From positions 267,540-331,539 of the forward strand of contig JAXMAV010000012.1 in NCBI GenBank assembly GCA_046350255.1: DNA of 64,000 bases, given 5' to 3'. Below are positions 8,794 through 16,510 of the stretch, one piece after another. A program made the translations under genes and the position numbers. The DNA comes from CALDUY01 sp046350255 (GTDB lineage: Bacteria > Planctomycetota > Planctomycetia > Gemmatales > Gemmataceae). The stretch's first letter is position 1, and each line of letters starts with the position of its first letter. The notes under the pieces are model-generated. The model was not told where the DNA came from. It ran no database searches and worked only from the letters and a program-made list of their open reading frames with translations.

Positions 8794-9816
8794 ATGGCGG
8801 ACACATCCCAGGGCGCATATCGGTCACAACTCGATACACTTCGCTTCGTTGCGTTCCTGGGGGTCTGGCTGTTTCACGCCAATGAACAACGCTTCACGCC
8901 GGGGTCGCTGGGTGTGCCCCTGTTCTTCGTCTTATCGGGCTTCCTGATCACCCGCATCCTCATTCTCAACGAATCCGGGTCGCTGTTTCAGGAACTCCTC
9001 ACATTCTATGGTCGCCGCACCCTCCGGATATTCCCTCTCTACTACGCGGTGCTGCTTGTGCTTCTCGTCGTTGGAATGCTTCCGAACCCCCTGTGGTATT
9101 TTTTCTATCTGCATAACGTCTACATCTTCCTCCACGACGCCTGGACTGGGCCCACCAATCACTTCTGGAGCCTCTGCGTCGAGGAGCAATTCTATCTGCT
9201 TTATCCGCTCCTGCTCCTGCTGACTCCAGCGCGATTTCGCTGGACCTTGCTGGGGGCCTTGCTGGCGGGATCGGTGCTCTCCCGGCTGACCCTGGATTGG
9301 TACTACCCCGGCAGCCGCGCCTGGGCCCTACTCCCTGTCTCCGGCGAGTACCTCCTCTGGGGCTGCCTGGCCGGCCTGGCCGATCTCCACCTACCCGAAC
9401 GCTCTTACTCGTGGTTAGTGGCTCTGGGTGCAGGCCTCGTGTGTGCGACTGGCCTGGATTTCTACCACCTGCGCTGGCTGGGCGCCTGGGGCTTGCACCT
9501 GCTCTATCAATCGCTATTTGGCGTGGGGTTCACCCTGATCCTCTTCGGCACCTGGCGTCTGCCGGATGGCTGGTGGTTACGTCTGCTCTGTCTGCCTCCC
9601 ATCGTCTATCTCGGCCGCATCAGCTACGGCCTGTATGTCTTTCACAACTTCTTCTACGGCATCAAGCCCTGGCTCGTCGAGTGGCTCCCACCCCTGCGCG
9701 TCATTCCCGCCCCTGCCCTGGCCCTGGCCACTACCATCCTGATGGCCGTGCTCTCCTGGCATCTGTTCGAGGCACCCATCAATCGCCTCAAGGAGCGTCT
9801 GTCCTACAGGCGGTGA
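8794..9816 (+). CDS. Acyltransferase 3 family membrane protein (OafA/YrhL-like)
   Basis: A 340-residue integral membrane O-acyltransferase. It opens with LDTLRFVAFLGVWLFH, which carries the family's conserved Arg and catalytic His. It continues with LGVPLFFVLSGFLITRI and HFWSLCVEEQFYLLYP. About ten hydrophobic helices follow. Such enzymes acetylate or acylate surface polysaccharides, lipids or antibiotics. There is no C-terminal SGNH domain. The ATG at 8794 is preceded by a GAGG site, and the gene is divergent from the Gfo/Idh gene with a 54-base spacer. Confidence 0.92.
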   Translation: MADTSQGAYRSQLDTLRFVAFLGVWLFHANEQRFTPGSLGVPLFFVLSGFLITRILILNESGSLFQELLTFYGRRTLRIFPLYYAVLLVLLVVGMLPNPLWYFFYLHNVYIFLHDAWTGPTNHFWSLCVEEQFYLLYPLLLLLTPARFRWTLLGALLAGSVLSRLTLDWYYPGSRAWALLPVSGEYLLWGCLAGLADLHLPERSYSWLVALGAGLVCATGLDFYHLRWLGAWGLHLLYQSLFGVGFTLILFGTWRLPDGWWLRLLCLPPIVYLGRISYGLYVFHNFFYGIKPWLVEWLPPLRVIPAPALALATTILMAVLSWHLFEAPINRLKERLSYRR

Positions 9817-9958
9817 CAAAGTTCGTGAGGATTCCTACACCGATTCCAGATGGATTCTGAGGAAAGAGTGTCCGCGATGGGCCGTCATCTTCCTGGCGGA
9901 CCGTGTGGACCCCTCTCCTGGCGGGACGCATCCGGTCGCCCTACCCCGAGGATCAGTT

Positions 9959-12046
9959 ATGCAACCCATTCGCCGAACGGCGTTCATCGCCGTGCTGGTC
10001 ACCATGACTTTGCAAATGCCAGAACTGCACAGCGACGAGGGCATGTGGCTGTACAACAACGTGCCGGTCGAGTACCTGCAGAAGAAGCACGACTTCAAGG
10101 TCACTCGCGAGTGGCTCGAGCATCTGCAGAAATCATCTGTCCGCTTCAATAGCGGTGGTAGTGGCTCGTTCGTCTCCCCCGATGGTTTGGTGCTGACTAA
10201 CCATCACGTTGGAGCCGACGCTCTGCAGAAGCTGGGCACCAAGGAGAAGAACTACTACCGCGATGGCTTCCTTGCCCGCACCCGCGCCGAGGAACTCCGC
10301 TGCGAGGCCATGGAACTGAACGTCCTGATGGAGATTCAGGACGTAACCGCACGCGTCAACGGGGCCATCCCTGCAGATACGCCTTCAGACAAGGCAGCCG
10401 GTCTGCGCCGAGCGGTCATCAACACCATCGAAAAGGAAGCCAAGGAGAAAACCGGACTGCAACCGCAGGTGGTGACGCTCTACCAGGGCGGTGCCTATCA
10501 TCTCTACCTCTTCAAGAAGTACACCGATGTCCGGCTCGTCTTCGCGCCCGAGCAGGCCATCGCCTTTTTCGGCGGCGATCCGGACAACTTCGAGTATCCC
10601 CGGTACGACCTCGACATCTGCTTTTTCCGCGTCTACGAGGACGGCAAGCCGGCCCGAATCAAGCACTACCTCACCTGGGCGCGGAAGCCATTAGCAGAAG
10701 GCGATCTGATCTTTGTTTCCGGGCATCCTGGCCGCACCAGCCGCATCAACACCGTCGCCGAGTTGGAGTATCTCCGCGATACTTCCTTCCCCTTCCTGAT
10801 GCAGCGCCTGAACCGTCTGGAAGTGCTGCTGTCCACCTTCAGCGACCGAAGCGAGGAGAACCGTCGCCAGGCCAAGGAGTTCCTGTTCAGCGTGCAGAAT
10901 AGTCGGAAGGCACGCACTGGTGGATTGGCCGCTCTGCTCGATCCTACCTTGATGGCCGCCAAGAAGAAGGAAGAAGCCCGGTTGAAAGCCAAGGCCCAGA
11001 GCGACGAATCGCTAGCCAGTGCTCGCACAGCCTGGGATCGCATTGCCAAGGCCCAGAAGGTGCGGGCCCAGAAAATTCGTCGCTTCACTCTGCTGGAAGG
11101 CCGGGCGGGGTTCCTAACCGATTACTTTGGCATCGCCCGGACCCTTCTTCGCGCGGCGGAGGAACGGGCCAAGCCCAACAATGAGCGCCTGCCCGAGTTT
11201 GGCGAGGCCCGTCTGGAATCGCTCACCGAGCAGCTCTTCTCGAATGAACCGATCTACGACGATTTCGAGATCGTCAAGCTGACCGACAGCCTGACCTTCC
11301 TGGCGAGCGAACTGGGCTACAATGATCCGCTGGTCCGCAAGGTGCTGGCCGGCAAGTCGCCTATCGAGCGCGCACGCGAACTGGTCGGCGGCTGCCAGGT
11401 CAAGAAGGTCGAGGAGCGCAAGAAGCTCTACGAGGGCGGCCAGAAAGCACTGGAAGAATCGAAATGTCAGATGATCGCCCTGGCCAGGACAGTGGATGCC
11501 GAGAGCCGTGATCTCCGCAAGACCATGGAAACTCAGGTGGATGAGGTTGCCAAGCAGGCCTATGGTGAGATCGCCAAGGTCAAGTTTGCCCTGGATGGCA
11601 CCAAGACGTACCCCGATGCCACCTTCACCCTCCGCCTTGCGTTTGGGCTGGTGAAAGGCTTCATGGAAGGCGACCGCAAGATTCCCTTCGCCACCGATTT
11701 TGCCGGCCTCTATGCCCGGTCAGCCGAGTTCAAGAACCGCGAGCCGTTCGAACTGCCGAAGCGCTGGATCGAGCGTAAGGACAAGCTCGACCTCAAAACG
11801 CCGTTCAACTTCGTTTCCACCGCGGACATCATCGGTGGCAATTCAGGGAGTCCGGTGGTGAACCGCGCTGGGGAGTTCGTCGGCATCATCTTCGATGGCA
11901 ACATCCAGTCGCTGCGTTTGGATTTCGCTTATGATGACGTCGAGGCCCGCGCCGTCTCGGTGGACGCCATGGGCATCATGGAAAGCCTTCGCAAGATCTA
12001 TGAGGCCACGGAGCTTGCCGACGAGCTACAGGGTAAGAAAGAGTAG
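9959..12046 (+). CDS. S46-family dipeptidyl-peptidase (DPP7/DPP11-like)
   Basis: A 695-residue secreted serine exopeptidase with an N-terminal signal sequence (about 1-25, LHSDEG at the cleavage zone). The region FVSPDGLVLTNHHVG contains the catalytic His at 82-83, and GGNSGSP near the C-terminus carries the nucleophile Ser629. S46 peptidases remove dipeptides from peptide N-termini and act at the cell surface or periplasm. The usual Cys after TNHH is Val here. The start ATG 9959 has GAGG upstream, while an open extension to 9905 lacks such a site. It is followed by two hairpins. Confidence 0.93.
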   Translation: MQPIRRTAFIAVLVTMTLQMPELHSDEGMWLYNNVPVEYLQKKHDFKVTREWLEHLQKSSVRFNSGGSGSFVSPDGLVLTNHHVGADALQKLGTKEKNYYRDGFLARTRAEELRCEAMELNVLMEIQDVTARVNGAIPADTPSDKAAGLRRAVINTIEKEAKEKTGLQPQVVTLYQGGAYHLYLFKKYTDVRLVFAPEQAIAFFGGDPDNFEYPRYDLDICFFRVYEDGKPARIKHYLTWARKPLAEGDLIFVSGHPGRTSRINTVAELEYLRDTSFPFLMQRLNRLEVLLSTFSDRSEENRRQAKEFLFSVQNSRKARTGGLAALLDPTLMAAKKKEEARLKAKAQSDESLASARTAWDRIAKAQKVRAQKIRRFTLLEGRAGFLTDYFGIARTLLRAAEERAKPNNERLPEFGEARLESLTEQLFSNEPIYDDFEIVKLTDSLTFLASELGYNDPLVRKVLAGKSPIERARELVGGCQVKKVEERKKLYEGGQKALEESKCQMIALARTVDAESRDLRKTMETQVDEVAKQAYGEIAKVKFALDGTKTYPDATFTLRLAFGLVKGFMEGDRKIPFATDFAGLYARSAEFKNREPFELPKRWIERKDKLDLKTPFNFVSTADIIGGNSGSPVVNRAGEFVGIIFDGNIQSLRLDFAYDDVEARAVSVDAMGIMESLRKIYEATELADELQGKKE

Positions 12047-12058
12047 AACGAATGCCGT

Positions 12059-12093
12059 GACGCAGAGTCAGGTTCTGGCCCTGACTCTGCGTC
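12059..12093 (+). terminator. Strong hairpin after the S46 peptidase gene
   Basis: A perfect 14-bp stem (12059-12072 with 12080-12093) with a 7-base loop starts 13 bases after the stop. No clear T tract follows, but a second hairpin comes directly after. Confidence 0.7.
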
Positions 12094-12104
12094 GCTGATT
12101 CCGG

Positions 12105-12127
12105 AACCGCACGCATCCTGTGCGGTT
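12105..12127 (+). terminator. Second hairpin downstream of the S46 gene
   Basis: An 8-bp stem (12105-12112 with 12120-12127), a 7-base loop and a short run of T. It probably backs up the hairpin at 12059-12093. Confidence 0.5.
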
Positions 12128-12641
12128 TCTGCACAGTTCTGGTCCCCTCCCGTCTCAATTTGCCCGACATTTGCACAAGTTCTGCTATAGTCCTGGGCAG
12201 CCTCCGTTCTCCCTCAGGGCATCTCATTATCTTCATCATCTGTAAAGCTATATCCATTCATATTTTGCGCCGTGAAACCAGGCGAAAAGTTTGGGGTGGC
12301 ATGGATGTTGCTCTGAATATAGCCGTCTATCCGCCTTAAGACTGGATGGGTTTTGCCGAGCTAGAGATGCATACTCCCTCTCAGTCTTTTCACCTGAGAA
12401 ACACGAGATCCGCTCTCGTGACTCCTACCCTGAAATTGCCGGGACCTGTCCCGCGCGATTGTGCTTGTTCCCGACTACGGAACATAGTTGGGACCCAGAA
12501 CCTGATACTGAGGAGTATCCTCACCCTGTCAGGTTCGCAAACTGCCTTACCAAGCATTATGCGATGCCTCCACTTCAAGCATTGCCTGCGTGAAGTGTCA
12601 GCAATGTGCGCTATGCTTGGGAGGAATGAGAAGGTGTCATC
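12128..12641. other. Long non-coding interval with nested hairpin
   Basis: About 510 bases with no convincing gene. It looks less GC-rich than its surroundings. The clearest structure is a two-tier hairpin at 12498-12536: an outer 8-bp stem (12498-12505 with 12529-12536) around an inner 5-bp stem (12510-12514 with 12518-12522). Short open frames on both strands lack coding character and ribosome sites. It could hold the promoter and leader of the secreted protein at 12642, or a small RNA. I cannot tell which. Confidence 0.4.
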
Positions 12642-13115
12642 ATGCTGACTTCGCTGCGTCTGTGGATTCCTGCGGTGGCTTGCCTGGCTGGGTTGACCGG
12701 AGTCTGGAATAGTCAGGCCCAACGAGGCACGGCTTCCTCGGCGGCTCAACCTGCCATGGTTGTCACTATCGAAGGTCCCTCACCCGAAGCCATCCGGATC
12801 TCCCGTCGCCTGCGAGCCAAGACAGCCATCGTGGATAAACTGGTTGCCGGCGAGTTGACTCTATTCGAGGCGGCTGCCTGGTTCCGCACACTAGATCGAG
12901 AGACTGATCCCAACCCTCAGCTGCCTTGCAAGGCCCCAGTTCAGGATCCCAACTTGCAGCTGTGCCGGCATGTGATTGTCTGGGTGGAAGGCCATCTGGG
13001 ATCCGGAGAATCCAGTAGCCAGGCGTCCACCTGGGTGGAACGTCTCGAGCACGAGTTGCAAGACCATCTCGCCCGCCATGGCCGAGTCATCCTGCCGGAC
13101 GACAATAACAGCTAA
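12642..13115 (+). CDS. Secreted protein of unknown function
   Basis: A 157-residue protein with a clear signal peptide (MLTSLRLWIPAVACLAGLTG, cleavage near AQRG). The mature part has RLRAKTAIVDKLVAGELTL-FEAAAWFRTL, an amphipathic helical unit, then two cysteines (CKAP and LCRHVIVW) that could pair, and an acidic end. The helical unit with its LVAGELTLFEAAAWFR pattern reminds me of other planctomycete secreted proteins, but I know no function. It has a GAAGG site upstream and its own hairpin terminator, so it looks monocistronic. Confidence 0.65.
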   Translation: MLTSLRLWIPAVACLAGLTGVWNSQAQRGTASSAAQPAMVVTIEGPSPEAIRISRRLRAKTAIVDKLVAGELTLFEAAAWFRTLDRETDPNPQLPCKAPVQDPNLQLCRHVIVWVEGHLGSGESSSQASTWVERLEHELQDHLARHGRVILPDDNNS

Positions 13116-13142
13116 GTGCCTGTGCATTCAGAAGATATCGTT

Positions 13143-13164
13143 ACGGGGAGCTTCGGCTCCCCGT
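13143..13164 (+). terminator. UUCG-loop terminator after the secreted unknown gene
   Basis: A 9-bp perfect stem (13143-13151 with 13156-13164) closes a TTCG tetraloop 28 bases past the stop. A T-rich stretch follows. Confidence 0.75.
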
Positions 13165-13242
13165 TCGTGTTTGCACCTTGCCGCTGCGAGTCCCGGCCAG
13201 GAGTGGTGCATTATTGTTGTATCAAAAAGAGAGCACGGACAC

Positions 13243-13271
13243 TTGACGTGTCCTAAAGTGGTTAGTAGATT
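13243..13271 (+). promoter_or_regulatory. Candidate sigma70-type promoter upstream of csrA
   Basis: TTGACG at 13243-13248 and TAGATT at 13266-13271 are separated by 17 bases. If used, it gives a leader of about 250 bases before csrA. Confidence 0.4.
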
Positions 13272-13458
13272 TGAGATTGATAGAGTGCGCAGAGAACAAA
13301 CAGAATCGTGAGAGATCAACCAAAACACTACATTACCGTCAAATGGTCACAACCCATGTCCGGCTGATCTGGAAGATGCCACTTTGGAGCAACGGAACGG
13401 TTGGCATTCATGATCGACGAGCATCCACGACACCCAGTGATGGGAAGGTGGAATTCGA

Positions 13459-13519
13459 GATCAAGGATGGATCATTCAGATAGGAAAAACAACAAGGCAA
13501 CGGGCATAGAAAAGGATAC
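13459..13519 (+). promoter_or_regulatory. Possible CsrA-binding sites in the csrA leader
   Basis: The stretch ATCAAGGATGG at 13460-13470 closely follows the known CsrA consensus (RUACARGGAUGU). A second AAAAGGATAC at 13510-13519 overlaps the likely ribosome-binding site of csrA. Two such GGA sites, one over the Shine-Dalgarno, are the classic layout for CsrA repressing its own translation. This is inferred from motif match only. Confidence 0.4.
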
Positions 13520-13525
13520 GCGCCG

Positions 13526-13756
13526 ATGCTGGTACTGTCCAGGAAAAAAAATGAAAGTATCGTGATCAACAACACCATCACGGTCACGGTCGTTGAGATC
13601 CGGGGCGACAAGGTTCGTCTGGGTATTGTGGCACCCAAAGAGGTGCCCGTGCATCGCCAGGAAGTCTACGAGGCGATTCACGGTCAGGAAACCACAGCTT
13701 CTCCCACCCCCGTGGTGGTGACTCGGCCTGTGGAAAATCCCAACCACCCTGTCTGA
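13526..13756 (+). CDS. csrA: Carbon storage regulator CsrA (RNA-binding translational regulator)
   Basis: A 76-residue protein whose first 55 residues match CsrA throughout: MLVLSRKKNESIVI, then TVTVVEIRGDKVRLGI, then APKEVPVHRQEVYEAI. The RNA-contacting ends (LSRK at the N-terminus, VHRQEVY at the C-terminus) are intact. The tail after residue 57 is a Pro/Thr-rich extension of the kind common in planctomycetes. CsrA dimers bind GGA motifs near ribosome sites. No flagellar genes (fliW, flagellin) lie nearby, so the usual FliW-CsrA linkage is not seen in this window. Confidence 0.96.
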   Translation: MLVLSRKKNESIVINNTITVTVVEIRGDKVRLGIVAPKEVPVHRQEVYEAIHGQETTASPTPVVVTRPVENPNHPV

Positions 13757-13783
13757 CCCTTCTCTCGCTGCTCGGTACATTCC

Positions 13784-13807
13784 GATTCGGGATGCCTGTC
13801 CCGAATC
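13784..13807. terminator. Terminator between convergent csrA and sigma54-activator genes
   Basis: A perfect 9-bp stem (13784-13792 with 13799-13807) with a 6-base loop lies between two convergent genes. It could serve both directions. Confidence 0.7.
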
Positions 13808-13817
13808 GTGGGTGTTG

Positions 13818-15635
13818 TTACTCCATGTCCTTACCGATTCCATATCGCTTTAACTTGTTGATCAACGTATCGCGGTGAATCCCCAGTAACCGGGCGGCCT
13901 GGGTGTGATTGTGCCCTGTTCTGGCCAACGCTTGCCGGATCGTCCACTCTTCCATCCGTTCCAGGTTCAGACTGTGCGCTGGATCGTCCCCTTCCAAATG
14001 CTGCTCAGTCGGCAGGTTCAGATCTCGAAGCAGAAGTGTGGCTCCTTCGGATGCCATGGCCACGGCTGCCTCGAGTACGCTGCGCAACTGCCGCACATTA
14101 CCGGGCCAACTGTAGCTCATCAGGCGTTCCAGGGCAGCCTCCGAAAGCGTCACCCGCCGACGATACTCCTGGGCCAGGTGATCGAGGAAATACTCCACCA
14201 ACTCGGGCAAATCTTCGAGATGATCCCGCAAGGGGGGCACGTGAATCCGACTTGTCAGGCGAAAGAACAGATCGCGTCGGAACCGCCCTTCCAATGCATC
14301 GCGTTCCAGGTTGCGATTGGTGGCGGCCAGGATGCGAACATCTGCTTGCACCTCCACCCGGGAACCCACTGGGCGGAAAAATCGCGTTTCGATGGCCCGC
14401 AGCAGCTTGGCCTGTAGGTCCAGCGATAGTTCGCCCAGTTCATCGAGAAACAACGTTCCCATGTCTGCCTGGGCAAAGAAGCCAGCGTGCTCGTGGTTGG
14501 CCCCGGTGAAAGCGTGTCGTACGTGTCCAAACAACTCTGATTCGGCCATGGTCCCCACGATGGCCGCACAGTTCACCGTTACCAGAGGTCCGCGCCCGCG
14601 GCTGCTTTGCCGATGCAGGGCCAGGGCCACCAGTTCCTTGCCAACACCGCTTTCGCCTTGAATCAGGATCGTCCGTGGTCCGTTAGCCAGGCGGTCAATC
14701 TGATCCCGCAGTGATCGCATCCGAGGGCTGGAGCCGATCAGCGAGTCCTGTCCCGCGGGAGAATGTGTTTTCAGACGGGAAATGTCCGCCTTCAATGCGT
14801 TCTGCTCCCGCAACAGGCGCAGCGATGAAGCGAGGGTGCCAGCCACCACCTCGGCAAAACGCACCTGCCGCTCGGTCAACAGACGCGATCGACAATACAC
14901 GTGCAGAGCTCCCAGCGGTGTTTCATTACCTTTCTTCGGATGCGACGTGAGTAATGGGATACACAGGGCATCCTGTAAGAGGGATAAGCTCTCGCTCTCC
15001 AGCGCACGCCCCTGGGGCGATCCCAGCCAGACCCGGCCTCCCTCCTCCAGAACCTGACGCGTTAGCCGTTCGCTCAATGGCACGTCCACCGTGGCCTGAG
15101 GTGGTACCACCAGGCGGAGTTGCGGTGCGTCATCCAGGAAGAGAAAGCCCACCATCTCCGCGCCGGTTTGCAGTCGAACTAACTCCAGCGCTGCAAGCAC
15201 CACACGTTGGGCCGACGATTCTCCCAGCACGCCATTCATGAAGGAAACCAGCAGCGACATCTCGTCGCGCTCGAATAACGAGGTGTCTACCTGCGAAGAT
15301 GGCATCCCCTCGTCGGGCTCCTCCGCAGCAGCCGGAGTACCTGGCACCACAAACCGCAACCGCACATCACCTATGCCCACCACCTGGTTATGCACCAGCC
15401 GGGTTTCACCCCGGATGCTCCGCCCATCCACCCGGGTGCCGTTCGTGGTATCCAGATCGACCAGGAACCATTGCCCATCGCGACAATAAATCTCGGCGTG
15501 ACGACGCGAAGCGTGCCGGTCCTGCAAGAAGACGCCGCTGCTACTCTTGCGACCTAGCACCGTGTGGGTCGTGGGGTCGAGATCAAGGAGAGGCGGTGTG
15601 GCCAATCCACTTTCCACAATCAGGCGTCCAGACAT
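13818..15635 (-). CDS. FHA-GAF-AAA+ sigma54-dependent transcriptional activator with Fis-type HTH
   Basis: About 605 residues in four parts. An FHA domain (about 1-100; VLGRKSSSGVFLQD, ASRRHAEI, TTNGTRVDG) would read phosphothreonine. A GAF-like region (about 120-280) follows. An AAA+ domain has Walker A GESGVGKE and Walker B TLFLDELGEL. The C-terminal Fis helix-turn-helix reads HTQAARLLGIHRDTLINKL. The sigma54-contacting loop reads HAFTGA instead of GAFTGA (His at residue 374, codon 14514-14516). The ATG at 15635 is preferred to a GTG at 15653. It likely links Ser/Thr kinase signalling to sigma54 promoters. Confidence 0.93.
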   Translation of the reverse strand: MSGRLIVESGLATPPLLDLDPTTHTVLGRKSSSGVFLQDRHASRRHAEIYCRDGQWFLVDLDTTNGTRVDGRSIRGETRLVHNQVVGIGDVRLRFVVPGTPAAAEEPDEGMPSSQVDTSLFERDEMSLLVSFMNGVLGESSAQRVVLAALELVRLQTGAEMVGFLFLDDAPQLRLVVPPQATVDVPLSERLTRQVLEEGGRVWLGSPQGRALESESLSLLQDALCIPLLTSHPKKGNETPLGALHVYCRSRLLTERQVRFAEVVAGTLASSLRLLREQNALKADISRLKTHSPAGQDSLIGSSPRMRSLRDQIDRLANGPRTILIQGESGVGKELVALALHRQSSRGRGPLVTVNCAAIVGTMAESELFGHVRHAFTGANHEHAGFFAQADMGTLFLDELGELSLDLQAKLLRAIETRFFRPVGSRVEVQADVRILAATNRNLERDALEGRFRRDLFFRLTSRIHVPPLRDHLEDLPELVEYFLDHLAQEYRRRVTLSEAALERLMSYSWPGNVRQLRSVLEAAVAMASEGATLLLRDLNLPTEQHLEGDDPAHSLNLERMEEWTIRQALARTGHNHTQAARLLGIHRDTLINKLKRYGIGKDME

Positions 15636-15670
15636 GGCGAGTCTCGCGTTCACCAGGGCAGGGTGGAAGA

Positions 15671-16246
15671 TCAGCCGGCTTCGACGCGGACCTTGAACAG
15701 TTCCGGTTCAGCGACAGAGAACCCATCTGGATCCGGCCAGAGCACTTCCGGTACCCCTCTGCTTTGGAGATACTCCAGAAGAGTAAGCCGATACCGCGAT
15801 CCTTCCTCAAGAAGCGTAATCGTTTCTTCGATCACGTTAAAGCGCAGGCCCACCTGGTCGTCCCGGCGACCTTCAAACAACACGTCGAAGTTGTCATTCT
15901 CCTGATGCAATCCATAGAAGGTCAAATCCGGCCGGGTGTGGACGTACTGGGCCAGAATCAAATCCTCCGAAGGTACATCCACTTCCTCAACCAGATTGGT
16001 CAGGTCGAAGTCATCGTCATCGGTGCCTGCCAGGATGCTCCACGCCAGGTCGAAAACGGCCCAGTCGGTCATGCTATCCGGGCAACCCACCATCCTCCAT
16101 CCAGCCACTGACGGGCTGAGCGCCACGTCTGCCTTGCGCTGCCGTTCGGCGCAGGGTTGATGGTTTTGGAAGATCCCTTCGAGATACTCCTTCGACAGGT
16201 TGCACAGATAGAAGACCCGATGACAACGGAATGGCTCAACAGACAT
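15671..16246 (-). CDS. Unrecognised acidic cytoplasmic protein
   Basis: A 191-residue protein with no signal peptide or membrane helix. It has an N-terminal stretch with several Cys/His (CHRVFYLCNL, CAERQ), a WAVFDLAWSILAG helix, a run of Asp (TDDDDFDLTN) and a C-terminal half rich in Glu/Asp ending ELFKVRVEAG. No family is recognised. It sits 35 bases upstream of the FHA-sigma54 activator in the same direction and may be co-transcribed. A perfect hairpin lies just before its start. TTG-ATG tandem start codons occur, and ATG 16246 is preferred. Confidence 0.6.
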   Translation of the reverse strand: MSVEPFRCHRVFYLCNLSKEYLEGIFQNHQPCAERQRKADVALSPSVAGWRMVGCPDSMTDWAVFDLAWSILAGTDDDDFDLTNLVEEVDVPSEDLILAQYVHTRPDLTFYGLHQENDNFDVLFEGRRDDQVGLRFNVIEETITLLEEGSRYRLTLLEYLQSRGVPEVLWPDPDGFSVAEPELFKVRVEAG

Positions 16247-16268
16247 CAAGATTCCTCAGATGAATGCT

Positions 16269-16297
16269 CCATGGAGGTGGAAAACTCACCTCCATGG
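16269..16297. repeat. Perfect 11-bp inverted repeat between divergent genes
   Basis: CCATGGAGGTG (16269-16279) and its exact complement (16287-16297) flank a 7-base spacer. It lies 22 bases before the minus-strand gene at 16246 and about 210 bases before the plus-strand gene at 16511. It may be an operator or a leader hairpin. No T tract is present, so a terminator is unlikely. Confidence 0.5.
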
Positions 16298-16510
16298 CAG
16301 CCGCCGGGGCTGTGCGGAAACGATACAACAGATCGCCAAAGGTGCGGAATGGCACCACCTGTTCACGCAGCCTCCTGAACGTGGCCGATGCCACCTGGTT
16401 GTTACTCCTTACCCGGAAAGCGCTTGTGGCTGGCTCAGGAATTCAGACCCGATGCCGGTGAATGGAATACCATCTGCATCCGGATTTTCTGGAACCGCAG
16501 GAGAACAGCC

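Larger units (their letters stand above)
13165..13525 (+). other. csrA leader region
   Basis: About 360 bases between a terminator and csrA. It holds a candidate promoter (13243-13271) and several GGA triplets (near 13394, 13443, 13465, 13483 and 13514). An open frame at 13271-13483 looks non-coding. The layout suggests a long, regulated csrA 5' leader. Confidence 0.4.

Noticed and set aside
12291..12510. TPP-riboswitch-like words (GGGGTGG, CTGAGA, ACCCTGAA, GAACCTGAT) in order
   Set aside because: The spacing is too wide, the closing strand is missing, and the next gene is a secreted unknown, not a thiamin gene. Chance matches.
12291..12593. Two overlapping 100-residue plus-strand frames
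   Set aside because: No coding character and no ribosome site. They cover the nested hairpin.
13271..13483. 70-residue open frame before csrA
   Set aside because: No ribosome site, odd composition, and it overlaps the csrA leader motifs.
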